DNA of 64,000 nucleotides from assembly GCF_023823125.1 (NCBI RefSeq), contig NZ_CP090949.1, forward strand, positions 2,194,001-2,258,000, written 5' to 3'. A program made the position numbers and the translations under genes. The notes beneath the pieces are model-generated. The model saw only the letters and a list, made by a program, of their open reading frames with translations. It was not told where the DNA came from and did not search any database. Shown here piece by piece: positions 16,984 through 26,659 of the stretch (position 1 is the stretch's first letter; every line of letters starts with the position of its first letter). Source of the DNA: Erythrobacter aurantius. Its GTDB lineage: Bacteria > Pseudomonadota > Alphaproteobacteria > Sphingomonadales > Sphingomonadaceae.

Positions 16984-19758
16984 TTGAGCGACGAAACCGA
17001 AATCCTTGAACCCTCGGCACCTTCACCCTCGGGCGAATATGAACGCATCGATATCGTCGATGAGATGAAGACGAGCTATCTCGATTACGCGATGAGCGTG
17101 ATCGTGTCGCGCGCGCTTCCCGATGTGCGCGACGGATTGAAGCCGGTGCACCGGCGCATTCTTTATGCCAGCAAGCTCGGCAATTTCGTCGCCGGTCGCC
17201 CCTTCGTGAAAAGCGCCAAGATCGTTGGTGACGTGATGGGCGATTTCCACCCGCATGGCGACAGCGCGATTTACGATGCCCTCGCCCGCCTTACGCAGCC
17301 GTGGTCAATGCGCGTGCCACTGATCGATGGTCAGGGCAATTTTGGTTCGATGGACCCTGACCCGCCGGCCTCCATGCGTTATACCGAGGCACGTCTTGCG
17401 CGGGTAGCGGACACGCTGCTTGACGATCTGGACAAGGACACAATCGATTTCGTCCCCAACTATGACGGGCGAAAGCAGGAGCCGTCGGTCTTGCCGGCGC
17501 GCTTCCCCAATCTGCTCGTAAATGGCGCAGGCGGCATCGCCGTCGGCATGGCGACGAATGTTCCCCCGCATAATCTGGGTGAAGTCATCGACGGCTGCCT
17601 TGCCTTCATGGACAATCCGGCGATCACTTCAGAAGAATTGATCGAGTATATTCCCGGCCCAGATTTCCCCACGGCTCCGCTGATCCTCGGCACCAGCGGG
17701 GCAAAGGCGGCATACACCACCGGTCGCGGATCGATCCTGATGCGCTGCCGTCACGAGATCGAGACTTCGCGCGGGGACCGGGAAAGCATCGTTTTCACCT
17801 CGATTCCCTATCAGGTCGGCAAGGCCGGTCTGGTCGAAAAGATCGCCGAAGCCGCCAAGGAAAAACGGATCGAGGGCATTTCCGACATCCGCGACGAAAG
17901 CTCGCGCTCGGGCGTGCGCGTGGTGATCGACCTGAAACGGGATGCCACAGCGGAAGTCGTCTTGAACCAGATTTGGCGGCACACTCCGGCACAGGCCAGC
18001 TTCCCGGCAAACATGCTCGCCATTCGCGGCGGACGGCCCGAAGTGCTGATGCTTCGCGACTTCATTCAGGCGTTCATCAGCTTCCGCGAAGAAGTCATCA
18101 CCCGGCGCACCAAGTTCGAGCTCGCCAAGGCACGTGATCGCGCGCACATCTTGCTGGGTCTGGTGGTCGCGGTGTCGAATCTCGACGAGGTTGTCGCGAT
18201 CATTCGCGGCTCGCCCAATCCTGCCACCGCCCGTGAGCGTATGCTGGCGAAGGAATGGCCGATCGGCGACATCGCCCAGTATATCAAGCTGGTCGAGGCG
18301 ATCGAACCGAGCAAGGATCAGGAAGGCGGCACCTATCGCCTGTCCGAACGGCAGGTGAAGGCCATTCTCGACCTGCGCCTGCATCGTCTTACCGCGCTGG
18401 GCCGTGACGAAATCGGTGATGAACTGGCCGAACTCGCCAGCAGGATCGAGGAATATCTCGCGATCCTCGCCGACCGGGCAAAGCTGTATCAGGTCATGCG
18501 CGAGGAGCTGGAGGAAATCCGGGCGACTTATGCGACCCCGCGCGTTTCCGAAATCGCCCCTGCTTGGGACGGCCTCGATGACGAAGACCTGATTGAACGC
18601 GACGACATGGTCGTGACGGTCACGCTGGACGGCTACATCAAGCGCACCCCGCTATCCACCTTCCGCGCACAGAACCGCGGCGGGAAAGGGCGCGCGGGCA
18701 TGTCCACGAAGGACGAGGATGCCATTGCGGAGATGTTCGTCACGTCGACGCACAATCCGGTGCTGTTCTTCTCGACCGCGGGGAAGGTCTATCGCCTCAA
18801 GGTCTGGAAACTGCCCGAAGGCGGCCCGGCCACACGCGGTCGGCCAATCGTCAACATGCTGCCCGCGCTTGACGATGGCGAGACGATCCAGACCGTCCTG
18901 CCCCTGCCCGAAGACGAGACCGAATGGGGCGCTCTGTCCGTCGTGTTCGCCACGGCAAAGGGCAATGTCCGCCGCAACAGCATGGATGCCTTCACCAACA
19001 TCCCCTCGAACGGCAAGTTCGCGATGAAATTCGAGGAAGACAGCGAAGATCGCCTGATCGGCGTGCGTCTTGTCGCAGCGGGCGATGACGTGATGCTTGC
19101 CTCCAAATCGGGCAAGGCGATCCGTTTCCCGGCCGAGGATGTACGCGAATTCACCTCACGCACATCAACTGGGGTGCGCGGCATGAAGCTGGCCGACGGG
19201 GACGAAGTGGTTTCGCTTTCCACCCTCGGCGCGACCGGGACGACGCAGGAAGAGCGCGAACAATATCTGCGCTTTGCCCCTTGGAAGGGTGACAAGGAAG
19301 GCGAGCCCGACCTTCCGGCAGACCGCTTTGCCGAGCTGGAGACTAGGGAACAATTCATCCTCACTGTCTGCGCCAACGGCTATGGCAAGGTGTCGAGCTC
19401 TTACGATTATCGCCGCATCGGTCGTGGCGGTCAGGGCGTGGTCAACATCGACAATATCGCTCGCAACGGCCCCGTTGTCGCCAGCTTCCCCGTAAAGTCG
19501 GGCGAACAGCTGATGCTGGTGACCGATCAGGCCAAATTGATCCGCATCGGGCTCGAAAGCCTACGCGTCATGGGGCGCAACACCGCCGGTGTCCGTCTGT
19601 TCAACGTGGGCAAGAACGAACACGTCGTCAGCGCGGTGAAGATCGACGAAACCGAGGAACCCGAAAACGAAGCCGAAGAGGCTATCGTCGAGGAAATGGT
19701 TGAACGGCGCGGGGGCGGTGACGAAACCGGGCCGGACGAACCTACCAGCGCCGATTGA
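16984..19758 (+). CDS. gyrA: DNA gyrase subunit A
   Basis: This is the breakage-reunion subunit of DNA gyrase, 924 residues. The catalytic Tyr lies in SMRYTEARL. The quinolone region reads HPHGDSAIYDAL, with the Ser and Asp positions wild type. The C-terminal beta-pinwheel contains a GyrA box (QNRGGKG), which distinguishes it from ParC. The tail is acidic. The first codon is TTG at 16984 (SDETEILEP follows); no ATG or GTG precedes the conserved VDEMKTSYLDYAMSVI region. No strong Shine-Dalgarno is visible, so the start is less certain than the gene. It is followed 51 bases later by the dioxygenase gene. Confidence 0.97.
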   Translation: MSDETEILEPSAPSPSGEYERIDIVDEMKTSYLDYAMSVIVSRALPDVRDGLKPVHRRILYASKLGNFVAGRPFVKSAKIVGDVMGDFHPHGDSAIYDALARLTQPWSMRVPLIDGQGNFGSMDPDPPASMRYTEARLARVADTLLDDLDKDTIDFVPNYDGRKQEPSVLPARFPNLLVNGAGGIAVGMATNVPPHNLGEVIDGCLAFMDNPAITSEELIEYIPGPDFPTAPLILGTSGAKAAYTTGRGSILMRCRHEIETSRGDRESIVFTSIPYQVGKAGLVEKIAEAAKEKRIEGISDIRDESSRSGVRVVIDLKRDATAEVVLNQIWRHTPAQASFPANMLAIRGGRPEVLMLRDFIQAFISFREEVITRRTKFELAKARDRAHILLGLVVAVSNLDEVVAIIRGSPNPATARERMLAKEWPIGDIAQYIKLVEAIEPSKDQEGGTYRLSERQVKAILDLRLHRLTALGRDEIGDELAELASRIEEYLAILADRAKLYQVMREELEEIRATYATPRVSEIAPAWDGLDDEDLIERDDMVVTVTLDGYIKRTPLSTFRAQNRGGKGRAGMSTKDEDAIAEMFVTSTHNPVLFFSTAGKVYRLKVWKLPEGGPATRGRPIVNMLPALDDGETIQTVLPLPEDETEWGALSVVFATAKGNVRRNSMDAFTNIPSNGKFAMKFEEDSEDRLIGVRLVAAGDDVMLASKSGKAIRFPAEDVREFTSRTSTGVRGMKLADGDEVVSLSTLGATGTTQEEREQYLRFAPWKGDKEGEPDLPADRFAELETREQFILTVCANGYGKVSSSYDYRRIGRGGQGVVNIDNIARNGPVVASFPVKSGEQLMLVTDQAKLIRIGLESLRVMGRNTAGVRLFNVGKNEHVVSAVKIDETEEPENEAEEAIVEEMVERRGGGDETGPDEPTSAD

Positions 19759-19809
19759 TCTTGCCCCTCTCTCGGCTCCGTCCTAGCTTTTCGGGCGAGG
19801 GAGAAGGGA

Positions 19810-20637
19810 ATGATCGTTGAACCATCGGGGCAATCCTGCGGCGCCATCGTGCGCGGTGTCGACTTGGCCGGAGAACTCGACACGACGTTGATCGCGGACA
19901 TCCGCAAGGCATGGCTCGACCACAAGGTTCTGGCTTTCGTCGATCAGCAGATGGACGACGATGCGCTGGAACGGTTCACCCTCTCGATGGGTGAATTCGG
20001 CGAGGATCCGTTCTTCGATCCGATCGCGGGGCGCAAGAATATCGCCGCGATCCTGCGCGAAGCGGATGAGACAACGGCGCTGTTTGCCGACAATTGGCAT
20101 TCAGACTGGAGTTTCCTCCCCGAACCGCCGTCTGCCACTTGCCTGATGGCCGTGGATATTCCCCCGGTCGGCGGGGATACGCTGTTCAGCAATCAGGCGA
20201 TGGCCTTTGCCGGCTTGCCAGAGGCGCGCAAGCAAGAGCTGCGGGCGATCACCGCGATCCATTCCGCGCGCCGGGGTTATGCGCCGGACGGGGTTTATGG
20301 TGACAAGGACCAAGGGCGCAGCATGGCAATCCGCCCCGGTGAAGCCGCCATGGCCACACATTCGCACCCGCTTGTCCGGGTGCACCCCGAAACGGGCGAG
20401 GAAGTACTGTTCTTCTCGATTGCCTACACCATCGGGTTCGAAGGAATGGACGAATCCGAAGCGATGGCATTGACTCTGGAACTGCATCAATGGTGCGAGC
20501 AGGAACGGTTTGTCTTTCGCCACAAATGGGCGCCCGGAATGCTGCTGATGTGGGACAACCGCTGCCTAAATCACCGCGCGACGGGAGGTTACGAGGGGTA
20601 TCGCCGCGAGCTCCACCGCACGACGATTGCAGCTTGA
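19810..20637 (+). CDS. TauD/TfdA-family Fe(II)/2-oxoglutarate dioxygenase
   Basis: This is a 275-residue non-haem iron dioxygenase. The iron-binding facial triad is visible as HSD in NWHSDWSF and the distal His in CLNHRATGG; the 2-oxoglutarate-binding Arg lies in YRRELHR. Family members hydroxylate taurine, alkylsulfonates, phenoxyalkanoates or other small acids; the substrate cannot be read from the sequence. The ATG is preceded by GGGAGAAGGGA. It follows gyrA in the same direction and is convergent with the lysoplasmalogenase-like gene, six bases apart. Confidence 0.9.
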   Translation: MIVEPSGQSCGAIVRGVDLAGELDTTLIADIRKAWLDHKVLAFVDQQMDDDALERFTLSMGEFGEDPFFDPIAGRKNIAAILREADETTALFADNWHSDWSFLPEPPSATCLMAVDIPPVGGDTLFSNQAMAFAGLPEARKQELRAITAIHSARRGYAPDGVYGDKDQGRSMAIRPGEAAMATHSHPLVRVHPETGEEVLFFSIAYTIGFEGMDESEAMALTLELHQWCEQERFVFRHKWAPGMLLMWDNRCLNHRATGGYEGYRRELHRTTIAA

Positions 20638-20643
20638 GCGGGA

Positions 20644-21294
20644 TCAGCGCGCCGCGTTTTCGCCTCTGAGCGTCTGGACTACGCCGGTCGCAATCATGAA
20701 CTGGCCCGAGTAGTAAAGCGGCCAGATCAGGTAATCGGGCAGCACACCCAGATCGAAACTGCCCATCCGGCTGAAGATCAGCCAGTCGCTGATCACGAAC
20801 AGCACGGCCCCTGCCCCGACCCTGTAACGCGGAAAACGGCTGCTCCATGCGGCTGCTGCCATCACTGCGAGGAACAGGGCATAGACGGCGATGTCGATCC
20901 GCCCGCTCAGCAGGTATGAAACAGTCGGTGTGGCGACCAGCAAGACCAGCGAGAGCATCATCTGGCTCGGGCTTGTGCGATCACGCCGGTTGCGCAGGTA
21001 TAGCACGACGGCAACCGCGTGAGAGGCCGCGAAAAGCGCCCCGCCCACATCAAACGCCAGTTCCAGCGTCATGTCCGCCGCAGCCGACAATGCCAGCACC
21101 AGCGTAAGGACCGCGCCATCTATTCCGGATGTGCGTTGCCATGCATAGACGGCCAGAAAACCGACCCCGGCACCTTTGAACAATATCTGCCAGAATTCGC
21201 CCAGCGCGCTGCCGGTGACAAAGTAAAAGGCAATCGACGCAGCGAGGCTTGCGAGCAGCCATGGGCGATGTTCGATGAGAGCGCGCTTGGCCAA
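20644..21294 (-). CDS. YhhN/TMEM86-family membrane protein (lysoplasmalogenase-like)
   Basis: This is a 216-residue integral membrane protein with about eight hydrophobic segments, matching the YhhN family, whose mammalian member TMEM86B hydrolyses lysoplasmalogens. Conserved patterns include the acidic residues in [10 protein letters not shown] and [11 protein letters not shown]. The frame is open far upstream, but the membrane protein begins only near [15 protein letters not shown] place the start at TTG 21294, five bases after GGGAG; an ATT codon just before it is a less likely alternative. The gene is divergent from trmFO across about 63 bases. The bacterial substrate is unknown. Confidence 0.82.
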   Translation of the reverse strand: MAKRALIEHRPWLLASLAASIAFYFVTGSALGEFWQILFKGAGVGFLAVYAWQRTSGIDGAVLTLVLALSAAADMTLELAFDVGGALFAASHAVAVVLYLRNRRDRTSPSQMMLSLVLLVATPTVSYLLSGRIDIAVYALFLAVMAAAAWSSRFPRYRVGAGAVLFVISDWLIFSRMGSFDLGVLPDYLIWPLYYSGQFMIATGVVQTLRGENAAR

Positions 21295-21357
21295 AATGTC
21301 TCCCTTCCCGCAACTGCGTCCTTGCCGCGGCGCTACCACGCAATTACCTCGCGCTCC

Positions 21358-22743
21358 ATGACCAAGACTGATCAAAGCTACGATGTCCACATTATCGGCG
21401 GCGGACTGGCCGGATCCGAAGCGGCGTGGCAACTGGCGCGGCGCGGTGTGCGCGTGCGGCTTTCGGAAATGCGCGGCAGCGGGGAGATGACACCAGCGCA
21501 CCAGACCGATGGCCTGGCTGAACTGGTGTGCTCCAATTCCTTCCGCTCGGACGACGATACGAAAAACGCGGTCGGCCTTCTGCACCACGAGATGCGCGAA
21601 CTCGACAGCATCGTGATGCGCGCAGGCGAAGTCGCAAGGGTGCCCGCAGGCAGCGCGATGGCGGTGGACCGCGATGTGTTTTCCGCCGAAGTGCAAAAGA
21701 CGCTGAGCGAACATCCCAATGTCACCATCGTGCGCGAACGGATCGACACGCTGCCTGACGCCGGGTTGACGATTGTCGCCACCGGCCCGCTCACGGCAGA
21801 GGCACTTGCACGGAGCATAGTTGCTGCGACAGGGCAGGAACGGCTCGCCTTCTTCGATGCCATTGCTCCCATCGTCCACCGCGACAGCATCGACATGTCG
21901 AAATGCTGGATCCAGTCGCGCTGGAACAAGCGCACTGAGGCATCCAACGAGGATGGCGATTACATCAACTGCCCGATGACTAAGGAGCAGTACCTCGCCT
22001 TTCATCAGGGATTGATGGATGGCGAAAAAACCGAATTCCGCGAATGGGAAAAAGACACGCCCTATTTCGACGGCTGTATGCCGATCGAGGTGATGGCCGC
22101 CAGGGGCGTCGAGACTTTGCGGTACGGGCCGATGAAGGGCGTTGGACTCGACAATCCCTTTGACACCACGCTCGAACACCCGCAGGGACGTTGGCCCTAT
22201 GCCGTGGTGCAATTGCGCCAAGACAACAAGCTGGGCACGCTGTGGAACATGGTCGGCTTCCAGACGAAGCTGAAATATGGCGCACAAATAGAGCTGTTCC
22301 GTACCATTCCGGGTTTGGAAGATGCGGAATTCGCTCGGCTCGGGGGATTGCATCGCAACACATTTCTCAATTCCCCTCAGGTTCTGGATCGGCAGCTTCG
22401 CCTCCGCGCCGCTCCGCATATCCGTTTTGCCGGACAGGTGACGGGATGCGAAGGCTATGTCGAAAGCGCGGCTATCGGGCTGGTCGCAGGCATGATGGCC
22501 GCTGCGGAACTGGGCGGGCGAGAATGGAGCCCCCTGCCCTCCACCACGGCGCTCGGCGCACTGCTAAGCCACATTACCGGTGATGCCGAAGCTGAAACGT
22601 TCCAACCTATGAACGTCAATTTCGGACTGTTCCCGCCCTTGCACGATGTGAAGAAGAAGCAGCGCAAGGAGGCCTATACCGACAGGGCAAAGGCCGACTT
22701 GCAGCAATGGATCAACGCCAACAGCGAGCCTGTTCCGGCCTAG
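21358..22743 (+). CDS. trmFO: Folate-dependent tRNA (m5U54) methyltransferase TrmFO
   Basis: This FAD enzyme methylates U54 of tRNA using methylene-tetrahydrofolate as carbon donor, 461 residues. The N-terminal dinucleotide fold [16 protein letters not shown] (about 11-26), the [12 protein letters not shown] signature and the C-terminal GLVAGMMAA segment identify it (formerly called Gid). The start is the ATG at 21358; the open frame further upstream lies in the antisense of the neighbouring gene. Its stop is separated by one base from the convergent EF-hand gene. Confidence 0.95.
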   Translation: MTKTDQSYDVHIIGGGLAGSEAAWQLARRGVRVRLSEMRGSGEMTPAHQTDGLAELVCSNSFRSDDDTKNAVGLLHHEMRELDSIVMRAGEVARVPAGSAMAVDRDVFSAEVQKTLSEHPNVTIVRERIDTLPDAGLTIVATGPLTAEALARSIVAATGQERLAFFDAIAPIVHRDSIDMSKCWIQSRWNKRTEASNEDGDYINCPMTKEQYLAFHQGLMDGEKTEFREWEKDTPYFDGCMPIEVMAARGVETLRYGPMKGVGLDNPFDTTLEHPQGRWPYAVVQLRQDNKLGTLWNMVGFQTKLKYGAQIELFRTIPGLEDAEFARLGGLHRNTFLNSPQVLDRQLRLRAAPHIRFAGQVTGCEGYVESAAIGLVAGMMAAAELGGREWSPLPSTTALGALLSHITGDAEAETFQPMNVNFGLFPPLHDVKKKQRKEAYTDRAKADLQQWINANSEPVPA

Positions 22744-22744
22744 A

Positions 22745-23209
22745 TCAGCACCGGCAAGCAGGTGCTCGCCTCTGGGGTCGGGGCGCGGAGGTTGCAAACT
22801 CTGCCGGGGTCAGTTCGTCATTGCCGTTCGCGTCCATCTCGCGGAAGCGTTCCGACGTGGTGATCGCCCATTCCTCGAATGTGAGCAGGTTGTTGCCGTC
22901 GGTATCGAGCCTGCGACAGGCATCTGCCCGGGTCGAGAGCATTTCATTTCGGGTAATGATCCGGTCGCGGTTACGATCATAGCGGAAGAAGCGCCGCTCC
23001 TCACGCGTGAGTTCGCTGGCCTCGGGTGGAGCCGGACCAATCATTTCGCCCGGATCAGCGGCTGGAAGCTGGTCGGGATCGGGCGCTGCTTCTTCGGCAT
23101 CGGGCGGCGCCGGTGCGTTCATTTCCACCTGTGCGCGGCCCTGCCACCAGAACACACCGACCCCGGCCAGCAACAGCCCAACGAAAACCCCCAAGACAGC
23201 TTGACGCAT
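22745..23209 (-). CDS. Membrane-anchored EF-hand calcium-binding protein
   Basis: This is a 154-residue protein with an N-terminal membrane anchor or uncleaved signal (about 4-22), a Pro/Ala/Glu-rich linker (30-65) and three EF-hand loops: 78-89 (DRNRDRIITRNE), 102-113 (DTDGNNLLTFEE) and 126-137 (DANGNDELTPAE). The spacing of about 24 residues is typical of calmodulin-like bacterial proteins. The C terminus ends in CRC. The location would be periplasmic, facing a calcium-rich space. The start ATG at 23209 precedes the hydrophobic segment directly. The target is unknown. Confidence 0.88.
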   Translation of the reverse strand: MRQAVLGVFVGLLLAGVGVFWWQGRAQVEMNAPAPPDAEEAAPDPDQLPAADPGEMIGPAPPEASELTREERRFFRYDRNRDRIITRNEMLSTRADACRRLDTDGNNLLTFEEWAITTSERFREMDANGNDELTPAEFATSAPRPQRRAPACRC

Positions 23210-23250
23210 TAGACCCTCGCGACCCAGTAGACCTAAGGGAATACACGTAT

Positions 23251-23904
23251 TTAGCGGCCGAAGATAGCCGCCCGAGCAGCGGCAATGGAGGCTCCCCTTC
23301 CCTCCATCAAGGGTCGTCCTCCGCGCCTGAGCGAACGCCGGGCAAGCGCGTCGAGTACAGCCAACCCGCGCAAGGACCGGGGCAGGCGCGCCGCTTCACG
23401 ATTTGCGCTGGCAAGATCGAGCAGCATCGTTCGCTCGGTTCCATCGGGTATGTGGACCGCTGCATCCACCAATGCCCAGCGCTGTGCGGCGGCATCGACC
23501 GAACTTGCATTCGAGGTTTCGGCCATCTGTCGCATCGCGACAAACGGGGCCGCGCGTCCTTGCGCGAAGGCCGATGCGCCTGCCTCGTCCAATTCCTCGG
23601 CGAGCATGAATTCCCACCCGTCCACCAAAGCGATCAGCGCATGTTCGCGCCCTTGCCAATGCACGCTGATCCCATCGAGAACCGCGTCACCTGCAGGCCG
23701 AGCCTCTCGGTTCTTGCCAAGCTGCTCGCGCCACCACGCAAGGCGCATCTGGCCCAGCATTGGCTCGTTCGTGCCCGCCACGATCCGGGCAAGACGCATA
23801 TCGAGCTCAAGGAATATCGTTAACGCGGGCCGCCATTCCACTATCGTATGGGCCACTGCCAACTGCGCCTCGACGGGTAGGCTCTCGGAAGAATTATCAA
23901 CCAT
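23251..23904 (-). CDS. Squalene/phytoene synthase family protein (short form)
   Basis: This is a 217-residue protein with the class I prenyl-synthase-like pattern EPMLGQMRLAWWREQLG, typical of the family. It is shorter than true phytoene or squalene synthases (about 300-350), and I do not see the two Asp-rich DxxxD motifs needed for catalysis, so it resembles the NDUFAF6-like non-catalytic branch. The start at ATG 23904 is preferred; a TTG at 23943 would add 13 residues but coincides with a TTGACA that looks more like a -35 element. An assembly or chaperone role is inference. Confidence 0.75.
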   Translation of the reverse strand: MVDNSSESLPVEAQLAVAHTIVEWRPALTIFLELDMRLARIVAGTNEPMLGQMRLAWWREQLGKNREARPAGDAVLDGISVHWQGREHALIALVDGWEFMLAEELDEAGASAFAQGRAAPFVAMRQMAETSNASSVDAAAQRWALVDAAVHIPDGTERTMLLDLASANREAARLPRSLRGLAVLDALARRSLRRGGRPLMEGRGASIAAARAAIFGR

Positions 23905-23994
23905 CAGGCGGGCTGCTAGCCTTCGGTAGACGGGTCTTGTCAAGCATCCTCCACGCTTAACCTCCGCATTCCGCGGAAGTTAAACCTCTACCCC

Positions 23995-24018
23995 CATGGT
24001 AACATTGCGTTTACCATG
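23995..24018. promoter_or_regulatory. Inverted repeat upstream of the tad-like genes
   Basis: CATGGTAA (23995-24002) and TTACCATG (24011-24018) form a perfect 8-bp inverted repeat with an 8-base spacer, about 100 bases before the TadG-like gene. A second palindrome TTCCGCGGAA (23969-23978) with TTAACC and TTAAAC half sites on either side lies just upstream. These look like operator sites in the only substantial non-coding stretch before the cluster (23905-24119). Which protein binds is unknown. Confidence 0.45.
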
Positions 24019-24119
24019 CTGTTTCGCAAAGTGCTTACCAGCAATGCGCTAGAGCCCTCGGTCTGTTTGATATTTCTGCATGTTTGTGTGCCGAAAACAG
24101 ACCTGAGGACGCGCAACCC

Positions 24120-26063
24120 ATGGGCCACGAAACCGAACGCCAATCGTTCTTCCGCCGGATCGCCAAGGACGCGACGGCAAACACGATGGCAATCTCAGCT
24201 GCATCGCTCGTCCCGCTGATGGCAATGGTCGGCGGAGGCGTCGATGCGAGCCGTTACTACATGGCGGAATCCCGGCTTCAGGCCGCTTGTGACGCCGGCG
24301 CACTTGCTGCCCGTCGCGCGATGGCGGATGATACGTTCACGACCGAGCATCGCACCATCGGCAACCAGTTCTTCAACCAGAACTTTCCCAACGGCACATT
24401 CGGATCGACGGACCGCACCCGCCGCTATGTTGGCACCAGTGCCGGCGAAGTGAACGGCACAGCGAGTGTCAAACTGCCCTCCACCATCATGGGGGCGTTC
24501 GGCTATGACGAATTCAACATTTCAGTCGAATGCACCGCCGACATCAACATTTCGAACACGGATATCATGTTCGTGCTCGACACCACGGGTTCGATGGCTT
24601 GGCGACCGGACGGCACCAACTGCGGCAGCGCGGGTGGTTTCTGGACGGAGTGTACAGGGTCACGCATGTCCGGCCTACGAAGCGCGGTCATGACTTTCTA
24701 TGACACGGTCGAAGACGCCACTTCGAACAGTGCTCAAGTGCGTTACGGCATCGTGCCCTATTCCTCGTCGGTAAACGTCGGCGACGAATTGATGGCAGCC
24801 AATCCGAGCTGGATGGCATCGAGCCATACGTATCAGTCGCGCGAAGGCGACTATGTGCTCGGCCCGTACGAAACGACCTCGACAGCCTATTACCGCACCA
24901 GCGGCGCCTTCAACTGGCGATATCAAGGCGAATATAGCGAGACGCGCTATGGTTGGTCGTGGAGCCAATGCCAGGCCGCGATCGCCACGCGGTACGATAT
25001 CTATTATTCGTCCAATTCGAACACCTGGACACAGGTGTCGCAGACCGGAAGCAACCCCCGGACGACGAACTATACCGGCGTCGTGACCTATGAATATTAC
25101 TGGGATGTCGGCAACTCTTCCTATCGCTCAAGCGACGGTAGGTGCCGGATCAGACTTGATCATTGGCTCTATGATGCAAACTCGAACATCGTCGAAACGG
25201 AAGAGCGCGAAGAGACGTTTGAATGGGTGTACAAGCCTGTCACGTTCAACCTGACTTCGCTCTACGATGACAATTCGATGCAAGTCCCCACAGGGTGGAA
25301 CCTCGGCAACGAAACCGTCACCTGGGAAGGTTGCATCGAGGAAGCCAGCACCGTCGCCGTAGCGAATTTCAATCCGATCCCTTCCGGGGCCAAGGACCTT
25401 AACATCAACCTGGTGCCTTCCAACGATTCCGAAAGATGGAAGCCGGCGCTCAGAAACATTGTCTGGATGCGGCGTAACGGCTCGAACAACTATACGCTCG
25501 ACGAAGTCCGAAGGACGAACAATGAACCGCGTCCGGGCTATTACTGCCCAGAACCCGCGTTCCGTCTTGATGACCTGACTCGCACGGAATTGGAAACCTA
25601 TGTCAACGGGCTGCGCCCGAACGGTGCAACCTATCATGACATCGGCATGATTTGGGGTGCGCGTTTCATCACACCGCGGGGCATCTTCGCCGCAGACAAT
25701 GCGACAGCTCCCAACGGTGACGCGATTGCACGGCACATCATTTTCATGACCGATGGCGAGCTTTCTCCCTCCACGACCGTCTACACACCCTATGGGACGC
25801 AATGGTGGGATCGCCGCATCCACAACGGCACTGACAGCACCCAAATCTTCAACAATCACGCCGAGCGCTTCCAGGCTGCTTGCCGCGCTGCCCGGCAGGA
25901 AAACATCTCGGTCTGGGTTGTCGCCTTCGGCACCAATCTGACGCAAAACCTGATCGATTGCGCCAGTCCCGGCCGGGCCTTCTCCGCAGACGATTCAGCC
26001 GCGCTGGAGACGACTTTCCGCGAGATTGCGCAGCGCATCGCAGCACTGAGGCTTACGCAATGA
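24120..26063 (+). CDS. TadG-like pilus assembly protein with VWA domain
   Basis: This is a 647-residue protein. Residues about 12-65 carry the TadE/TadG hydrophobic segment (TMAISAASLVPLMAMVGGGVDASRYY, cut here to its core). A von Willebrand factor A domain starts near 147, with the MIDAS motif DTTGS at 154-158 (FVLDTTGSMAW), and its later strands appear near 540 (IIFMTDGELS) and 600 (VWVVAFGTNL). Between them sits an insert of about 250 residues rich in Tyr, Ser, Thr, Asn and Trp. The start ATG 24120 follows GAGGA by about ten bases. Its stop overlaps the next start (ATGA). A role in surface pilus assembly is inferred from the family. Confidence 0.87.
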   Translation: MGHETERQSFFRRIAKDATANTMAISAASLVPLMAMVGGGVDASRYYMAESRLQAACDAGALAARRAMADDTFTTEHRTIGNQFFNQNFPNGTFGSTDRTRRYVGTSAGEVNGTASVKLPSTIMGAFGYDEFNISVECTADINISNTDIMFVLDTTGSMAWRPDGTNCGSAGGFWTECTGSRMSGLRSAVMTFYDTVEDATSNSAQVRYGIVPYSSSVNVGDELMAANPSWMASSHTYQSREGDYVLGPYETTSTAYYRTSGAFNWRYQGEYSETRYGWSWSQCQAAIATRYDIYYSSNSNTWTQVSQTGSNPRTTNYTGVVTYEYYWDVGNSSYRSSDGRCRIRLDHWLYDANSNIVETEEREETFEWVYKPVTFNLTSLYDDNSMQVPTGWNLGNETVTWEGCIEEASTVAVANFNPIPSGAKDLNINLVPSNDSERWKPALRNIVWMRRNGSNNYTLDEVRRTNNEPRPGYYCPEPAFRLDDLTRTELETYVNGLRPNGATYHDIGMIWGARFITPRGIFAADNATAPNGDAIARHIIFMTDGELSPSTTVYTPYGTQWWDRRIHNGTDSTQIFNNHAERFQAACRAARQENISVWVVAFGTNLTQNLIDCASPGRAFSADDSAALETTFREIAQRIAALRLTQ

Positions 26064-26659
26064 TGGCAGGAAATTTCATCAATCGCCTGCTCCGCAACGA
26101 AGAGGGCGCGACGCTGACCGAATTCGGTTTCGTCGCCCCCATCCTGATCATGATGATCATGGGCATCTTCGACATGGCGCATTCGCAATACACCTCGGCG
26201 CTTATGAATGGCGCGATGCAGCAGGCTGCGCGTGACCTGACGCTCGAAACGGCAGGCAGCCAGCAATCCAATATCGATCAGCGCGTCATTGATGCGGTAG
26301 CAGATGTGACACCGGGAACTGCGACAGTCACGCTGGAAAAGCTCTCGCACTACGACTTTAGCGATATCGGCGAGGCCGAGGAATTTGCCGACGACAACGG
26401 CGACGGCGTCTGCAACGACAACGAAGTCTTCGCGGATGCAAACGAGAACGGCCAATGGGATGCAGACCGCGGGCAGACCGGCATCGGTGGTGCGCGCGAT
26501 GCCGTGCTCTACACCGCTGTCGTCACCTACCCACGCCTGTTCCCGATGTATGGCCTTGCCGGTCTGCCGCAGAACGTGACGCTGCGAGCTTCGACCGTGC
26601 TTCGTAACCAGCCTTATGACGAGCAGAACCGCTCTACAGCTACAGGAAACTGCCCGTGA
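26060..26659 (+). CDS. TadE-like pseudopilin protein with Asp-rich calcium-like loop
   Basis: This is a 199-residue TadE-family protein with the N-terminal EEGATLTEFGFVAPILIMMI signature: a Glu in the hydrophobic segment after a short basic leader, as in Flp/TadE pseudopilins cleaved by a TadV-type peptidase. Residues about 110-140 (DDNGDGVCNDNEVF, DANENGQWDADRG) form two D-x-N-x-D type loops typical of calcium-binding repeats. It overlaps the TadG-like gene by ATGA; an adjacent second ATG at 26063 is equally possible. Its own stop overlaps the next start. Confidence 0.85.
   Translation: MMAGNFINRLLRNEEGATLTEFGFVAPILIMMIMGIFDMAHSQYTSALMNGAMQQAARDLTLETAGSQQSNIDQRVIDAVADVTPGTATVTLEKLSHYDFSDIGEAEEFADDNGDGVCNDNEVFADANENGQWDADRGQTGIGGARDAVLYTAVVTYPRLFPMYGLAGLPQNVTLRASTVLRNQPYDEQNRSTATGNCP

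Noticed and set aside
23938-23943. TTG at 23943 as the start of the squalene/phytoene-synthase-like gene
   Set aside because: The TTGACA there resembles a -35 element and the ATG at 23904 gives a natural N terminus.
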